A stretch of DNA of 64,000 nucleotides from positions 558,001 to 622,000 of the forward strand of contig NC_016475.1 in NCBI RefSeq assembly GCF_000226095.1. The letters run 5' to 3'. The notes beneath the pieces are model-generated. The model searched no databases, was not told where the DNA came from, and saw only the letters and a program-made list of their open reading frames with translations. The position numbers were made by a program, and so were the translations under genes. Positions 34,322 to 43,178 of this stretch are shown here, piece by piece (within the stretch, counting starts at the first letter, position 1; every line of letters starts with the position of its first letter). The stretch comes from Thermothelomyces thermophilus ATCC 42464. Lineage: Eukaryota; Ascomycota; Sordariomycetes; Sordariales; Chaetomiaceae.

Positions 34322-35410
34322 ATGGAGAAGAAGAGGCCAAGATATCGCATTCTCAGCTTCACAACCTCCCACGAGGGCGACAAGCGTCAATGGTTCAGTC
34401 TTGAGATCCAGCTTCACACCAGTCGCTTCAGAATTTCTGTTTCGTTGTCAAACTTTCGCAACTCGCCCATTCGGTCCGAGGAGTTCCAAAAGTATTTTGC
34501 ACTTTTGCTCTCCGAAAACGACAACCACAATGACTCCTTCGAGGAGACGGATGAAGAAGGAGACGCACCCGGCCGTACCGCTCTGCTTGACTGCTTCGAC
34601 TGGGCAGTTACCCCATTTCTTGCCGATTTTGAGCGTCTCTCACCCGCTCCGCCGCCGCTCGGGAGCGGACAGCTCACTCTGAGTCACTTTCTTGTCACCG
34701 CTTCTTTTGAGTGCAATCTCACCGCAGCCGACGAGATTCTGGCTCCTGGGGAGATTGAGCGTGTTGAAATGGACGAAGATTGCTGGCCCACCCTAAGTTC
34801 CGGGGACGCTTGGACGACTTCCTTTCCGTCCTTTAGCCCTGCAGAGATTGTGGTTATCTGTGACGACCCGGAGCATCCCTTTGACTCGAACCCAACACGA
34901 GTCCGCATCGGCCAGCAACATCTCTATTTCAAAGAGAGTTCGGAGCCGGATGACGTGGTGGCAAAGAAGGAAGTCGAGACGTACGAAAGGATTGACAGCG
35001 CTAATCTTGGAGCCGGCGTGCGAACGTCCCGCCTCTACGGAGTTGTTCGGAACGAGAGGAACCAGCTGATCGGCTTGCTGCTGTATCCTATCGAGGAAGA
35101 CACTCTTCTCACGTTTGCTGTCGGACCTGAGACGCCTGATGCCTTGAAGGATCGGTGGGCGCAGCAAATCCAAGATACACTGGCTGCCTTGCACCGGGCT
35201 GGCATTACTTGGGGAGATGCCAAGCCCGACAATGTTCTCATCGATGTTCATGGCGATGCATGGATCGTTGATTTTGGAGGTGGCCGAACTGAAGGATGGG
35301 TTGATTCTGGCAAGGCGGGAACAGTGGATGGGGATCTGCAAGCCCTTGAACGAATCCTGAAGTTTATCGCAAGCGGTGGAGATGATATGATGGACTACTC
35401 AAAGGAATAG
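34322..35410 (+). CDS. Atypical protein kinase-like protein, 362 aa
   Basis: Single exon. The ATG at 34322 is the first in frame and has a strong context (CGACCATGG). Residues 1 to about 190 are an unassigned N-terminal domain with an acidic, Asp/Glu/Ser-rich loop near 70-85. The C-terminal part resembles a protein kinase-like fold. Lys204 in YFKE is a candidate ATP-binding lysine, with KEVETYERI after it as a helix-C glutamate candidate. The catalytic loop is ITWGDAKPDNVLI with Asp299 and Asn304, and DFGG has Asp317. HRD is replaced by WGD, no APE motif follows (EGWVDSGKAGTVDGDLQAL instead), and the C-lobe ends soon after, so the domain is short. It could be a divergent Ser/Thr kinase, an aminoglycoside-phosphotransferase-like small-molecule kinase, or a pseudokinase. 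Cytosolic, since no signal or membrane segment is seen. No RIP damage. Confidence 0.85.
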   Translation: MEKKRPRYRILSFTTSHEGDKRQWFSLEIQLHTSRFRISVSLSNFRNSPIRSEEFQKYFALLLSENDNHNDSFEETDEEGDAPGRTALLDCFDWAVTPFLADFERLSPAPPPLGSGQLTLSHFLVTASFECNLTAADEILAPGEIERVEMDEDCWPTLSSGDAWTTSFPSFSPAEIVVICDDPEHPFDSNPTRVRIGQQHLYFKESSEPDDVVAKKEVETYERIDSANLGAGVRTSRLYGVVRNERNQLIGLLLYPIEEDTLLTFAVGPETPDALKDRWAQQIQDTLAALHRAGITWGDAKPDNVLIDVHGDAWIVDFGGGRTEGWVDSGKAGTVDGDLQALERILKFIASGGDDMMDYSKE

Positions 35411-35429
35411 CAGCGTGTGGTTCTGGTCT

Positions 35430-35960
35430 CGTGTTCGATAGCGTGCCTAAGGTAATACCTCAGTTACGTACTAGACGGCGTGACCCCATAACCGGATTAC
35501 CCTACAACCTTTCGTCGGCCTCTTTGGATTTGGAGTTCCCCTCCGCCGTAGGTTTTTCCTGGGTCTCTTCGGTGTCGGAGCTTGTCTCTGCGGTTCCTGT
35601 ATTAGAGGCACCGTGGGACTGACTTTTCTCTACATCTCGTGGAACCTTTTCTCCGTCCAGTCGAAGACGTTATCGTGTTTGAACCCCTCCGCTGCAAATC
35701 GACGACGGAGCAGCCTACGAAGGTACGAGTAGTCCGGCTTCTCATCGAAATGCAGGCGCCGGGTGTAGTTGATGTACGTCGCGAATTCTTCGGGGAGGAT
35801 CCTGTAGTAGAGCGATTCGCCCGACGAGCTTTCCTTCTTCTCCTTAATCCGCGCGTCCTTCTCCTTACCCGTTGCGGCCTTCAAGCCCTGCCACAGCAAA
35901 CAGCCGCTGGCGAATCAGCGTTGGAGCAAGATTTTGCGAAAAGATGGTTTGATGGCGGAG
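35430..35960 (-). pseudogene. Casein kinase 1 C-terminal relic
   Basis: The minus strand reads a clear casein kinase 1 C-lobe end: LWQGLKAATGKEKDARIKEK near 35840-35896, then FATYINYTRRL, DEKPDYSYLRRL and GFKHDNVFDWTEKRF to about 35640. The family's LPWQGLK has Pro changed to Leu. Upstream, a decayed analogue of the preceding FLRG segment is followed by a TGA, and the rest of the kinase (all of the N-lobe and active site) is missing. Downstream, a stop after HEM and a one-base shift lead into a Ser/Thr/Glu-rich tail (EKSQSHGASNTGTAE) to about 35430, with further stops. This is a truncated, frameshifted copy without a catalytic centre. An intact paralogue elsewhere in the genome is expected. 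Confidence 0.85.
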
Positions 35961-37132
35961 CTGGGAACTGCACCGCATGCTGATTGCTCCGTCTTACTCT
36001 CGCCCACGGCTCGTGTTTTCGACCTAAACCAAATGTTCCTGCCAGACCGAGACTAGGTGATCGACATCCCCCAGCAAGCATATCCTCGACACGACAAACT
36101 TGGCTGACATAAGGTACCAACGCACACGACATCCATGGAAGTACAAACAGATCGTCATCCGTTGATTCCGTTTTTTTTTTTTTTTTTCCTACAGTGCGCG
36201 CAGGCTCGATGCCCTCACCCACGACAGGCACTCGATGTCGGCCGCCACAGTCCACGCAGTCTCCCGTGCCAAGCATGTGGATATATAATTATAGCACATA
36301 CATACACTATCTGGTTAGTGGAAGTTAAACTAGTGTAAATAGGTAGTGGAGTATGATCAATACAAGGACATTCACAACCCAACACCGCTCGACACGACAG
36401 AGAAGATACTCTGGAACAAACATACATATTCTATACTAACGACACTGCACTAGTGTGCGTGCGGAAAGGTAACCGAGAGTTGGGCCACTTGGCTGGCAGT
36501 AGCTTGGGTCGTATCCCGCATCCGGTGGGGAGGACAAAGGGTCCTATCAAATCATGACGGACCATGGCCTGACCTCTGCCGCGAATCGAGGATCAGCTGC
36601 TGAGTTGTTTCCCGACGCCACGCCCGGGATGCCAAGCCGTTGCTTCGTATTGCCACCGTCGCTCCCGAAGACAACGTGACATTGACTTGTGTTGTTTGGC
36701 TCGTTCGAAAGCCGATGGTGATGTATGCATGCCGTCTTGGACTTGACCAGGCTTACACTAGTTAATACACGACGAACGGATCCCGCCTGACTAGTTCCGC
36801 CCCTGTTCAGGTAGCAGCGGCGAGAGGAGACTGTTGGATAGTTAATTAATAGGTGGTTGGATACCTAGGCAGCAGGGCAATCGTGGTGCGTTCTAGCCGC
36901 CTATACCCGCGCAGTACAATTAAGTTTCTGTAAGGGGACCAAACTGGTATAAGTGTCAATGACCGCGCCCAGGTGTGTGCCCAGTTCTGGTTCAAGGCTG
37001 GCATTACTCTACTTAATTATACTCAAGAGACAAGTATAACCTGCCTGTTGCCATTCATCCTGCTGATTGCAACAACGATACCAACAACAACACCTTGACA
37101 GCCAAAGGCCTACCTCTTACACTTACAACACC
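35961..37132. other. Intergenic region upstream of the secreted protein gene
   Basis: No convincing gene on either strand. It contains a T17 run at 36171-36187, a mildly AT-rich part near 36280-36440, and the presumed promoter of the gene at 37133. A TATA-like ttaattata near 37012-37020 and a CAA-rich leader just before the ATG fit a fungal promoter. Confidence 0.5.
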
Positions 37133-37700
37133 ATGAAGTGCCTCAGCATGCTCGCCACGGCCTTCGGCCTCTTGGCTATGGCCTCTGCCATGCCCGTCAT
37201 CGAGGAGCGGGACGAGGTCCAGACAGTGCACCTCATCTTCCACGCCGGTCCGGCAGAGTACTCCCTCGCCATTCCCGCCGACGGCAGCGTCCACAAGACC
37301 AGTAAGTTTATACCCCTCATATATAAGAGCCATCCTCAGCTATCTTACCCGACACGGCCTATCATTCATACTAACCATGACCTGCTGCGCCGGGGGGGGG
37401 GAAACAGACAGCGACCTCTCGGTCAACATCATTGACGCGCCCGACTACAACGCCTTCTATCAGTGCAAGTTCGAGACGCAGAACGACGCGACCCTGGCCA
37501 GCAGCATCTCGCCCGAGGGCGTCAACCAGATCATGGTCGGACCCCCCACCCCCATCATCAGCGTCAGCTGCCAGGGCATGTGCGTGCCCACCTACGGCGA
37601 CTGTTACCGCGACGGCCAGTGGGTCGGCCCCTGCTGCGCCGGCTACTGCGCTGCCAACAAGTGCAGGCCCTGGGTCAACCCTTGGGGGAAAAACGAGTGA
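37133..37700 (+). CDS. Secreted Cys-rich protein with knottin-like C-terminus, 153 aa (two exons)
   Basis: Exons 37133-37301 and 37408-37700. The ATG context ACACCATGA is good. Splicing at gtaagt and aaacag joins codon 57 as Asn in frame, giving 153 residues. Residues 1-19 are a signal peptide (cleavage near ASA-MP). Residues about 28-112 look like a beta-rich domain (VHLIFHAG, YSLAIPADGSV, MVGPPTPIISVSC) similar to a common family of small fungal secreted proteins, with Cys76 and Cys111 as a likely pair. Residues 115-142 hold C-x6-C-x9-CC-x3-C-x4-C, the spacing of an inhibitor cystine knot. A short Trp/Pro tail follows. Such proteins are candidate effectors or antimicrobial peptides; that role is inferred from architecture and repeat-rich context. 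No RIP-type changes. Confidence 0.85.
37302..37407 (+). other. Intron of the secreted protein gene (106 nt)
   Basis: 5' site GTAAGT, perfect branch-site TACTAAC at 37369-37375, and 3' site AACAG ending at 37407, 32 nt after the branch site. A run of ten G (37392-37401) lies between branch site and acceptor in place of a pyrimidine tract. The next AG (37411) would shift the frame. Confidence 0.85.
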
Positions 37701-38224
37701 GAGGTGATGGACCAAGAGCCAAAGCTGGTTTATTTAATTACTCGTTCCGTCCTTCCTTCTTTTCTTCCTTCTTTTCTTCTTTCCTTCTTTCCGTTTTTCC
37801 TTCCTTCTTTCCTTTCTTCTTTTCTTCCTTCTTTTCTTCCTTCTTTTCTTCCCTCCTTTGTCCCTTTCTTTGTTTGTGGTCGCTAATTTTGCCTCAAATA
37901 AACAATCGCGAGGCCCGTCCTCGTCACTTTCTGACGGCGGGTTTCGTTGAGAAATGGAGGTGCTTGAATGTCTCCCAAAATATGTTCTGCTGTTTAGGGA
38001 GAGATACCTAGGCTGGTGATTCTCGATCTGGTTGCGGGAAGGTTACGGGAAATGGGAAATGGGAAAGGGAAATGTAATATCTAGAACTTGACGCGGTGGA
38101 ATACTGTTGTTACAAGACTGCCAGACATATCCGAGGTTGGGAGAATGCTAAGATACCCATAACCAATACTCTAAAAAATTGGCGACGAAAGAATTCAGAA
38201 GCCTAACCTGGTTTATTTGATCCG
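37701..38224. other. 3' flank with a long polypyrimidine tract
   Basis: About 130 nt of almost pure C/T at 37743-37874, built from units like ttccttcttttc. It starts about 43 nt after the stop codon and lies in the presumed 3' UTR or terminator region. A short run of gggaaat repeats is at 38047-38074. No gene was seen before the copia LTR. Confidence 0.6.
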
Positions 38225-38428
38225 TGTCAGAAGCTGTAGAGCTTCTGAGAGTATTAGCCACATATATGCCACAGCTATATAAGGCTGTTTAACGCTTTAG
38301 CCAGTTCCTTTGTCTATAAATATCAGTCGTTTTATCCCCTTTGTAGATAGTTCAACAAGGCACTCTTTTCCTTCGTATAGCCACCTACTTCAAACTGCTT
38401 TTAACGCTCCCGGAAGCTTATTACTACA
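38225..38428 (+). repeat. 5' LTR of the plus-strand copia element (204 bp)
   Basis: Starts TGTCAGAAGC with the short inverted repeat AGAAGCT-GTAG-AGCTTCT, and ends TACTACA. It is followed by tttggcagttataagcccgg, which fits the start of a primer-binding site. TATA-like ctataaatat is near 38316. It directly abuts the gene island, with transcription pointing away from it. Confidence 0.78.
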
Positions 38429-38544
38429 TTTGGCAGTTATAAGCCCGGCGCCTTAACTACTCCTCTACCGACGTATCTTTAATATTAGTGGTAGCTTCTT
38501 CTATTATAAACTCTCTTACCTTACTTTAATATACTTTTGACGAT

Positions 38545-39700
38545 ATGTCTATTATATCTGAGATCCTAGTTAAGACTTCTATATACCTAATAAGGCCTAG
38601 TTCCTAGAACTTATAGTATATCGAACTATAATTATAGGCTAAATTTGCTAATATATAGGGATTTGTCAACCCTAACGGTGACTACGAGCTAGATCTAGAA
38701 GTTCTATAGTGCCTAACCTATAAGTAAGCTAGAGATAACCTTATCCTAGCTTCTTAAGAGTAATTTTTAGAAGGATTATTACCTTTAATATCTATAGATT
38801 TAATACCTTCTAATATAGCTATTATAGCCAAATTTATATAACTATAAGACTCCTTTTATAAAGATATTATATATATTATAGATGTTAGTAAGCAGATAGA
38901 ATAGCTATAACGCTAGCTAGTATATACTATAGATTTTAAACTTTACAAAGCTATAAAAGTATATAGGAAGAAGGATATTAATCTTATTAGGGGGATTATC
39001 TAGGCACTTTGCTCTATACTTATACTATCTGTCATAACGCTCTATACGATAGTTATGGTATAATATATAGCTAGTCTCAACGTAGCTAAGCGTTTAGGAG
39101 TTAATCTATAGCATTAGATCCATAACTTTAATATTACCTTCTAATAAGCTATCTAATATAACATCCTAAAAGTATAGGGTATATAAGGACTTTACACCTT
39201 TCTTAATACTATTACTATACGTATTTTACTAACTTAGATAGTAAACAAGAGGATAGAAATCGAGCTCGCTAATAGTATAGGATAGCCACTTCCGGAGCTT
39301 AGTACCCTTGTTACAATGGCCGAGATCCTAATTAATAACGATATATAACCTAGAGTCTCTCGGAAGTATAGAATCTTCTTGATAACTTATATACTAACAC
39401 TTCCTATAGCTTAAAAGAGTGGTAAGGAGAGAGGCAGAGACTTACGCGCTTAGTAGTATAATACGAGATATCCTTATAAGCGTCTAAGATATTTATAGGA
39501 TCTAGTAGATTACTATATATTTAAGCAAGCCGTCTATAGTAACGAGTAACGCTTATACCTTTCCAACAAGGAATGTAAGAGGATTTGCTAGGAGCTTGAT
39601 GAGCCGAAGTAGGCTAGACTAAAAAATCAACTTATTACCAAGTAGGGGGAGCTATCCTATTCTAGGTAGTTAGGGGCAGGATACCCTAGTTCCCTTAATA
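38545..39700 (+). pseudogene. Copia gag, RIP-inactivated
   Basis: An intact ATG at 38545 opens MSIISEILVKTSIYLI, then GFVNPNGDYELDLEV, a copia gag-type start. Stops at Trp/Gln positions follow. A possible remnant of the zinc-knuckle region lies near 39460-39620, but the Cys pattern is not clear. Confidence 0.65.
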
Positions 39701-39779
39701 CGTTAATTATTAGCCCTTAGCTACTTAGCAAGCTCTTGACTTATTATAAGGCATTTAATATAGTCGCTCTATAACGTTA

Positions 39780-40815
39780 TCCTCTTTTGGAAAGCACTTT
39801 ACTAGACTTATATAACGCGACCTACTTAGTTAATGATAAGAAGTTCCTTTTACCTAGGACATTTGTTAAGGTAGAAGATCCTAAGTTCGTTAAAGCAGGT
39901 ATAACGACCTTTCCTATTAGTAGGAAGGGTACTTAGGTGATTAAGAACGTTCTAAATAGACTATATAGACTATATATTAAGAGCTTGACACTTAAGGATA
40001 TCGCTTTTATTAAAGGATTCTATATTAATATTATCCTAGAAGCTCTATTACTTAAGGCAGGCGCTTGGTACTATAGCTTAGATTACTTATTACGTTTCGG
40101 AATACTAGAAAATAATATTATACTTTGTAAATTAGAATATAAGTATAATTTTACCTTCCTCGAATATAAGCTACTTTTCTACTACTTAAGCCTCCTAGAC
40201 TACGTTCAAATTAGTAAAGCAGGTACTATAAACATTTATATATCCTTATAGAACGTGTTTACTATATACAGTAGAAGGTCCTAGATATAAGTATTACCTA
40301 CCGTAAGAGAAGATACCGAGGATCTTTGGTACTTAAGAGCTAGCTATCTCGGACTAGAAGCGTTAAAAGCACTTATTAACAATGCTAGAAACGTCTATAT
40401 TAAGGGGATAGCACGTATTAAGTATAAGAGCTACGCTTATACTTATATAAGCAAGGTTATCTCTAGGAAAACACTACCTAAGCAGAAGTCTATACGCCTA
40501 TTCTAGCAAGTAGCCTAGGATCTATTTAACTATCCTAAAGTAATTAATAGATTATAATAGCTACTTATAATTATTAATAAGTATAGTAGGAAGCTCTTCC
40601 CTTTCTTCCTAATAATAAAGTCGCTAGACTAGATTATAGGAGTTATCTAGAATTTCAAGAGCTAGGTAAGATACTAATATAGGCTTACCATTTATAAGAT
40701 AAAGTAGGATAACGATACTACAATAATCAGTTTAGCAAGGTATATACCGACATACCACTAGACTTAAGCTATAGAAAGTAGTATTAATCTTAAACTCTTA
40801 CCTTCATATACCTAT
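39780..40815 (+). pseudogene. Copia protease and integrase, first part
   Basis: The protease start is seen as YNATYLVNDKKFLLP (39800-39860), with the catalytic Asp probably changed to Asn and the conserved His to Tyr. VIKNVLNRLYRLYIK and GAWYYSLDYLLRFG follow, then a gag-pre-integrase domain (LWYLRASYLGLEALKALINNA near 40330-40390). The integrase zinc site reads CESC..H-like with losses, and the start of the core is near 40530. The frame 39937-40251 is still open. It is interrupted by E at cctat and continues at 55597. Confidence 0.8.
40811..40815. repeat. Left target duplicate of element E (cctat)
   Basis: Repeated at 55592-55596 after the right LTR. Removing E and one copy restores the copia integrase frame (YTYKPN..LVE). 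Confidence 0.88.
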
Positions 40816-41139
40816 TATAATGTACTAGCCTTATAGCAACTACAGATAAGCGTACAATATTCTATTCGACTACCTTAGAGAGGAAAATGAGAAAGAATAC
40901 AAGAGTTATATAGAGGGGCGCCTTTTAAGTATATACGTTATGACCTAGGTAGGGCCCGGTTAGGCTCTAGGTCGGGCCCTAACTAGGCCTTGGCCGCGTG
41001 TCCACCGGACGAGTTACGAACGAGCAACGAACGCTCCGCGGACCCGTAGGGCGTGGGTGAGTAGGGCAGGGTGGGTCTGTTCCGTGCCTAGGTAAAGCCC
41101 GGGCATTGTCTAGCCCGGGTGTAGCCCGGGCCTATAATA
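40816..41139 (-). repeat. Left (3') LTR of E (324 bp)
   Basis: Begins TATAATGTAC (TG changed to TA) and ends CCTATAATA. It holds several CCCGGGC palindromes (for example 41097-41131). Confidence 0.9.
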
Positions 41140-41170
41140 TACCCCCCCTCTTTTTTTTTTTTTTTCGCGG
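41140..41170 (-). other. Polypurine tract of E
   Basis: On the minus strand an A14-run followed by GAGGGGGGG lies directly beside the 3' LTR, the expected priming site for second-strand synthesis. Confidence 0.75.
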
Positions 41171-41441
41171 TCGCTAGGCTAACCTGCCCTGTATCGCGCC
41201 CTACATATCGGTCCTATGAGCGGGTTCCGTGCCTTCCTTTCTTTGTTGCTATAATAATATGACCCATATGTATAATGGCATATCATACGCGAATAGGTAG
41301 CTGTTCGAGTTCGGATGAAACCCGTACCTCTTTCCCTTTGTTATTGGAATAACGCGACCTGTACACGTAATAGTAAGTTATACGTGTAATAAGTAGTCTG
41401 CCTAGGCCTGGCGCGCTCCCCTATCGCCCTCTTCCTATACC

Positions 41442-41449
41442 TATAAATA
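41442..41449 (+). promoter_or_regulatory. TATAAATA box of the E antisense gene
   Basis: CTATAAATACCCC is followed by about 130 nt of C/T-rich sequence and a T-run at about 41579-41596, leading to the plus-strand ORF near 41620. TATA box plus pyrimidine-rich leader is a usual fungal core promoter layout. It faces opposite to gag-pol. Confidence 0.55.
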
Positions 41450-41617
41450 CCCCCTCCTTTTCCCTCCTCCTCTTAATTTTTTCTTACCTATAACTAACTC
41501 TCTTCCTCTATACCCTCTAACCGCCCCTGCCTCCTATAACTACACTCGCTACCTACGCCCCTATTACACTCTTAAGTTTTTTTTTTTTTTTTTTTAATTA
41601 GTATCTATCTAGTATAT

Positions 41618-41985
41618 CGATAGCTACTAGTTTGCTTGGTAATAGTAGTAGTAGTTACTACCTTGGTAGTAATAAGAATGAAGATTGCTATATAAGTTTT
41701 TCCCTTACCTGTACTAATTTTAGCTATTATATATATATATAAGGCACGGACTAACTCCTTATTTTATAGCATAAGAATGCTAACCTTTCCCTTAGTAGGT
41801 ATACCATTAAGGGCGACTCCTCTAATAAGGAGTTTAAGCTATAACCTAAGAAGTAGTAATACTACCTATCGTATGTTAACTAACTTCTAAAAGGCGATAA
41901 GGTCAAGTATATCTAGGGTTAGGGCGCTTTCTATATAATGTACTATAAGAGCTATAGGAGTTACGTTTAGGATCTATAGCTCTAG
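41618..41985 (+). pseudogene. E antisense ORF, 5' part
   Basis: A plus-strand frame from about 41618 (possible ATA in place of ATG) is Ser/Asn-rich, then reads NLSLSRYTIKGDSSNKEFKL and YLSYVNQLLKGDKVKYI, with stops only as TAG/TAA. It runs into the G4 insertion at tctag and continues in the same frame at 49539. No family recognised. Confidence 0.6.
41981..41985. repeat. Left target duplicate of G4 (tctag)
   Basis: Repeated at 49534-49538. Confidence 0.88.
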
Positions 41986-42410
41986 TGTGACGAACCTAAC
42001 TCAGACTTCTTCTAAAAGGGTCCAGACAGAGGTAGGTGAAGCGGACAAGGGCGCAAGTCGTCTAAGGGATTCGGTGAAGCCAAAGGGTTTACAACAACAC
42101 TAGAGTTGTCTCTTACAGTAGTCGGCAGTGCTTAGTATAAGTACTATGATTATGATTATTACCACTGGTAAACTCCTAGAGTCCACTATAACGAGTGACT
42201 ATCTACATGTATATATAATCCTAGGATCACTAGTAGTCGTGGTGATCCTCCGTACTAGCTTACCTGGCTCATGACGTGAGCTAGTGATCCTCTGCTAGGA
42301 TCATTTCTTGCCAAGTGTGATCCTGTCCTAATTGGTCTATCATTCTTTGGCTTGATTGGCCCGTTTGTGTCGGTGGCCTAGGCAGTAGCTATATATATAT
42401 TTCCGTAATA
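41986..42410 (-). repeat. Left (3') LTR of G4, U3 type A
   Basis: TGTGACGAAC...CCGTAATA (from GTGACA). R-U5 and U3 match G2. Confidence 0.92.
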
Positions 42411-42427
42411 TGATGCCTTCCTTCTAA

Positions 42428-42468
42428 GGCTTTCGACCTAAAAGCCCTCTTTAGGTCGTTTTAAATAG
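42428..42468 (+). promoter_or_regulatory. Stem-loop and TTTTAAATAG box ahead of the antisense ORF (G4)
   Basis: GGCTTTCG-ACC-TAAAAGCC (42428-42446) and CGTTTTAAATAG (42457-42468), 69 nt before the ATG at 42537. Same layout as the other copies. Promoter role inferred. Confidence 0.5.
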
Positions 42469-42536
42469 CGCTAATATCCTTTTCTATATATGCCTTATAA
42501 TTTTTCCCTTTTTCCGTACTGCTAGTAGCTAACAAG

Positions 42537-43178
42537 ATGGCAGATCATATCTCTAAGCGCCGATCTTCGAAATCCTAATAGCGTGCCGCGCTTGCTTCTT
42601 TTATTAACTCCTCTGGTATAGACGTCATACCGTGTTCGTAGTGTTTCAAGCAGAACTTGGCTTATCGTATGGTATTAGGCTCTTCTTGCTATAGCAAGTA
42701 TATATATTAGGGTCGTTCTTACGATGGTTCTAATATAGCATCTATTTATTTATAGCCTGGTTATTGCCTTAATGTTTATAGCTAATCTTTTATAGTAATG
42801 AAGATTATATTTAAACAAAAACGCGTAGAATAAGAAGAGGCTAATGCTAAAGAGGCCCTTTTCGTTCTTTAAACTTAACTTTAGACGGCTATCGGTCGAT
42901 TGGCTCGTCTTCGTCACTAGAAACATTTCTTGAAGGAGCGGGGTTCCAAGCTGTTTTGTCAAGGTATATAGTCTCTAGAGGAAATGGAGGCGGAAGAACG
43001 GAGGGTGTAGGATTCCGAGGCACGTGTCATCAGTGACGTACGGTCCTAGGGTGCTAATGTTTTGTTTGACTAGTCCTCTTTAGGCCTAGATTTGTCAGAG
43101 GCCGACTTGGCCGTTTTGTCTGAGCTAGTGCCTATGGTCGATCTAGGTTTTAGCGGTGGAACTGCTAAAGTTTCTTAG
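42537..43178 (+). pseudogene. G4 antisense ORF, 213 codons (type A)
   Basis: Same start, length (642 bp) and ending as in G2, with the ATG intact (MADHISKRR). The Cys cluster (PCS..CFKQNLAYRMVLGSSCYSK) has lost some Cys to Tyr. The coiled-coil part and the end (AKVS) are recognisable. Overlaps the pol end tail to tail. Confidence 0.7.

Noticed and set aside
35639-35983. Plus-strand ORF of 114 aa
   Set aside because: Antisense to the clear casein kinase 1 relic.
37067-37435. Unspliced 122-aa ORF covering the secreted protein start
   Set aside because: It begins upstream of the ATG at 37133 and runs into the intron. The spliced model keeps frame, has canonical splice signals, and joins to a Cys-rich exon.
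37704-37886. ORF of Ser/Phe/Leu repeats after the secreted protein
   Set aside because: It is the polypyrimidine tract in translation.
41981-42000. CRISPR-like or satellite repeats
   Set aside because: All direct repeats found are LTRs, target duplicates or LINE leader units. No regularly spaced short repeat arrays occur.
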